The notes under the pieces were generated by a model. It had not been told where the DNA came from. It made no database searches and was given only the letters and a program-made list of their open reading frames with translations. A stretch of 64,000 nt of DNA from Algoriphagus marincola DSM 16067 (GTDB lineage: Bacteria; Bacteroidota; Bacteroidia; Cytophagales; Cyclobacteriaceae): contig NZ_KE386899.1 in the NCBI RefSeq assembly GCF_000429405.1, positions 1,296-65,295 of the forward strand, given 5' to 3'. The position numbers and the translations under genes were made by a program. Positions 63,260 to 64,000 of the stretch are shown in pieces (positions within the stretch are counted from its first letter, which is position 1; every line of letters begins with the position of its first letter).

Positions 63260-64000
63260 ATGTACGACTTAATAGTAATTGGTTCAGGACCTGGAGGCTA
63301 CGTCGCCGCTATCCGGGGTGCTCAATTGGGCATGAAAACCGCCATTATCGAAAAATATCCAACTTTGGGAGGGACTTGCTTAAATGTAGGCTGTATTCCG
63401 TCCAAGGCTTTATTGGACTCTTCTGAGCATTTTCATAATGCAAAGCACACTTTTAAGACTCATGGAATTAACCTAAGTAACCTGAAGGTTGACCTGAAGC
63501 AAATGATTGCCCGCAAAGAGGATGTGGTCAAGCAAAATGTGGATGGGATTCAGTACCTCATGAAAAAGAACAAGATCGACGTGCTTCAGGGAGTCGGCTC
63601 ATTTGTAGATGCCAATACCATCAAGGTGACAAAAGATGACGGTTCTGAAGAAAAAATTGAAGGTAAAAATATCATCATAGCCACTGGTTCTAAGCCTGCT
63701 TCTTTGCCGTTCATTAAGATCGACAAGGAAAGGGTGATCACCTCTACAGAAGCTTTGAAGATGAAAGAAATTCCAAAGCACTTGATCATCATAGGTGGTG
63801 GAGTAATCGGAATGGAGCTGGGGTCGGTTTATGGCCGAATGGGCGCTAAAGTTTCTGTGGTCGAGTACATGGACTCTTTGATTCCTTCGATGGACAAAAC
63901 CATGGGTAAAGAGCTTCAGAAGTCACTTAAGAAACTTGGATTTGATTTTTATCTCAAGCATAAAGTAACTGCCGTTGAGAATAAGGGTAAAGAGGTTACG
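63260..64000 (+). CDS. lpdA: Dihydrolipoyl dehydrogenase (E3), 5' part
   Basis: The gene starts at ATG 63260 and stays open to the window end (247 codons), so the C-terminus lies outside. FAD-binding GSGPGGYVAAIRGAQLG is at 8-24; the redox disulfide C40/C45 is in GGTCLNVGCIPSKAL; ATGSKP lies near 137-142; the NAD-binding IIGGGVIGMELGSVYGRMG lies near 177-196. It would reoxidise the lipoyl groups of SucB and completes the 2-oxoglutarate dehydrogenase set. Full-length members have about 465 residues. Confidence 0.96.
   Translation, partial: MYDLIVIGSGPGGYVAAIRGAQLGMKTAIIEKYPTLGGTCLNVGCIPSKALLDSSEHFHNAKHTFKTHGINLSNLKVDLKQMIARKEDVVKQNVDGIQYLMKKNKIDVLQGVGSFVDANTIKVTKDDGSEEKIEGKNIIIATGSKPASLPFIKIDKERVITSTEALKMKEIPKHLIIIGGGVIGMELGSVYGRMGAKVSVVEYMDSLIPSMDKTMGKELQKSLKKLGFDFYLKHKVTAVENKGKEVT

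Overview
The window reads as a chromosome segment of a Bacteroidota bacterium, most likely a member of the Cytophagales close to Cyclobacteriaceae/Algoriphagus. The lineage call rests on several markers: a type IX secretion (T9SS) type-B C-terminal domain and a PorP/SprF protein, SusC/SusD pairs, promoter boxes of the TAnnTTTG type, a DUF4290 gene joined to murA, ribosomal protein S16 with a long acidic tail, a bacillithiol gene (bshC), and Asp in place of the catalytic Cys of MurA. No phage, insertion sequence, CRISPR array or rRNA was seen. There is one tRNA.

Layout. 1-7.9 kb: the 3' end of a giant repeat-rich T9SS adhesin, then porP/sprF and an OmpA-family gene with two OmpA domains. 8.0-9.8 kb: a glycoside hydrolase family 15 gene. 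10.0-11.4 kb: an AT-rich pair made of a small Cys-rich secreted protein and a six-bladed propeller lipoprotein interrupted by one in-frame amber codon. 11.6-13.6 kb (minus strand): a SigR-like sigma factor, an RsrA-like anti-sigma factor, gmk and nadD. 13.7-19.9 kb: an LpxL-like acyltransferase, a UvrD/PcrA helicase, DUF4290-murA and a family 61 glycosyltransferase. 20-24.7 kb: a sugar-acid dehydratase (IlvD/Edd family), two short-chain dehydrogenases, an acetoacetate-decarboxylase-like protein and a lipoprotein, followed by convergent fhs. 26.7-32.0 kb: a three-gene signalling operon (large soluble hybrid PAS/GAF histidine kinase, a REC-PAS-DHp protein with no ATPase domain, a lone response regulator). 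32.1-36.6 kb: tRNA-Arg(CCU), then rpsP-rimM-trmD-rplS, gltX and a small charged protein.

36.8-44.8 kb is the least ordinary part. Two overlapping paralogues combine a carboxypeptidase-regulatory-like domain, a macroglobulin-like (MG2) segment and a TonB-plug signature without any barrel. They are followed by a small outer-membrane barrel, an ECF sigma factor overlapping a very short single-pass membrane protein, and a Spy/CpxP-like protein ending in the same plug signature. It may be a cell-envelope system in which the SusC plug motif works apart from a transporter.

44.8-52.2 kb holds housekeeping genes: an M20 amidohydrolase, a short-chain dehydrogenase, an operon of M16 peptidase-ispF-mnmD, bshC, 5-formyltetrahydrofolate cyclo-ligase and a small outer-membrane protein. 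After a very AT-rich 574-bp leader come susC, susD and a companion lipoprotein (52.8-58.6 kb). The window ends in a 2-oxoglutarate dehydrogenase cluster (sucA, sucB with two lipoyl domains, partial lpdA).

All calls come from reading the sequence and remembered family features; no database search was possible.
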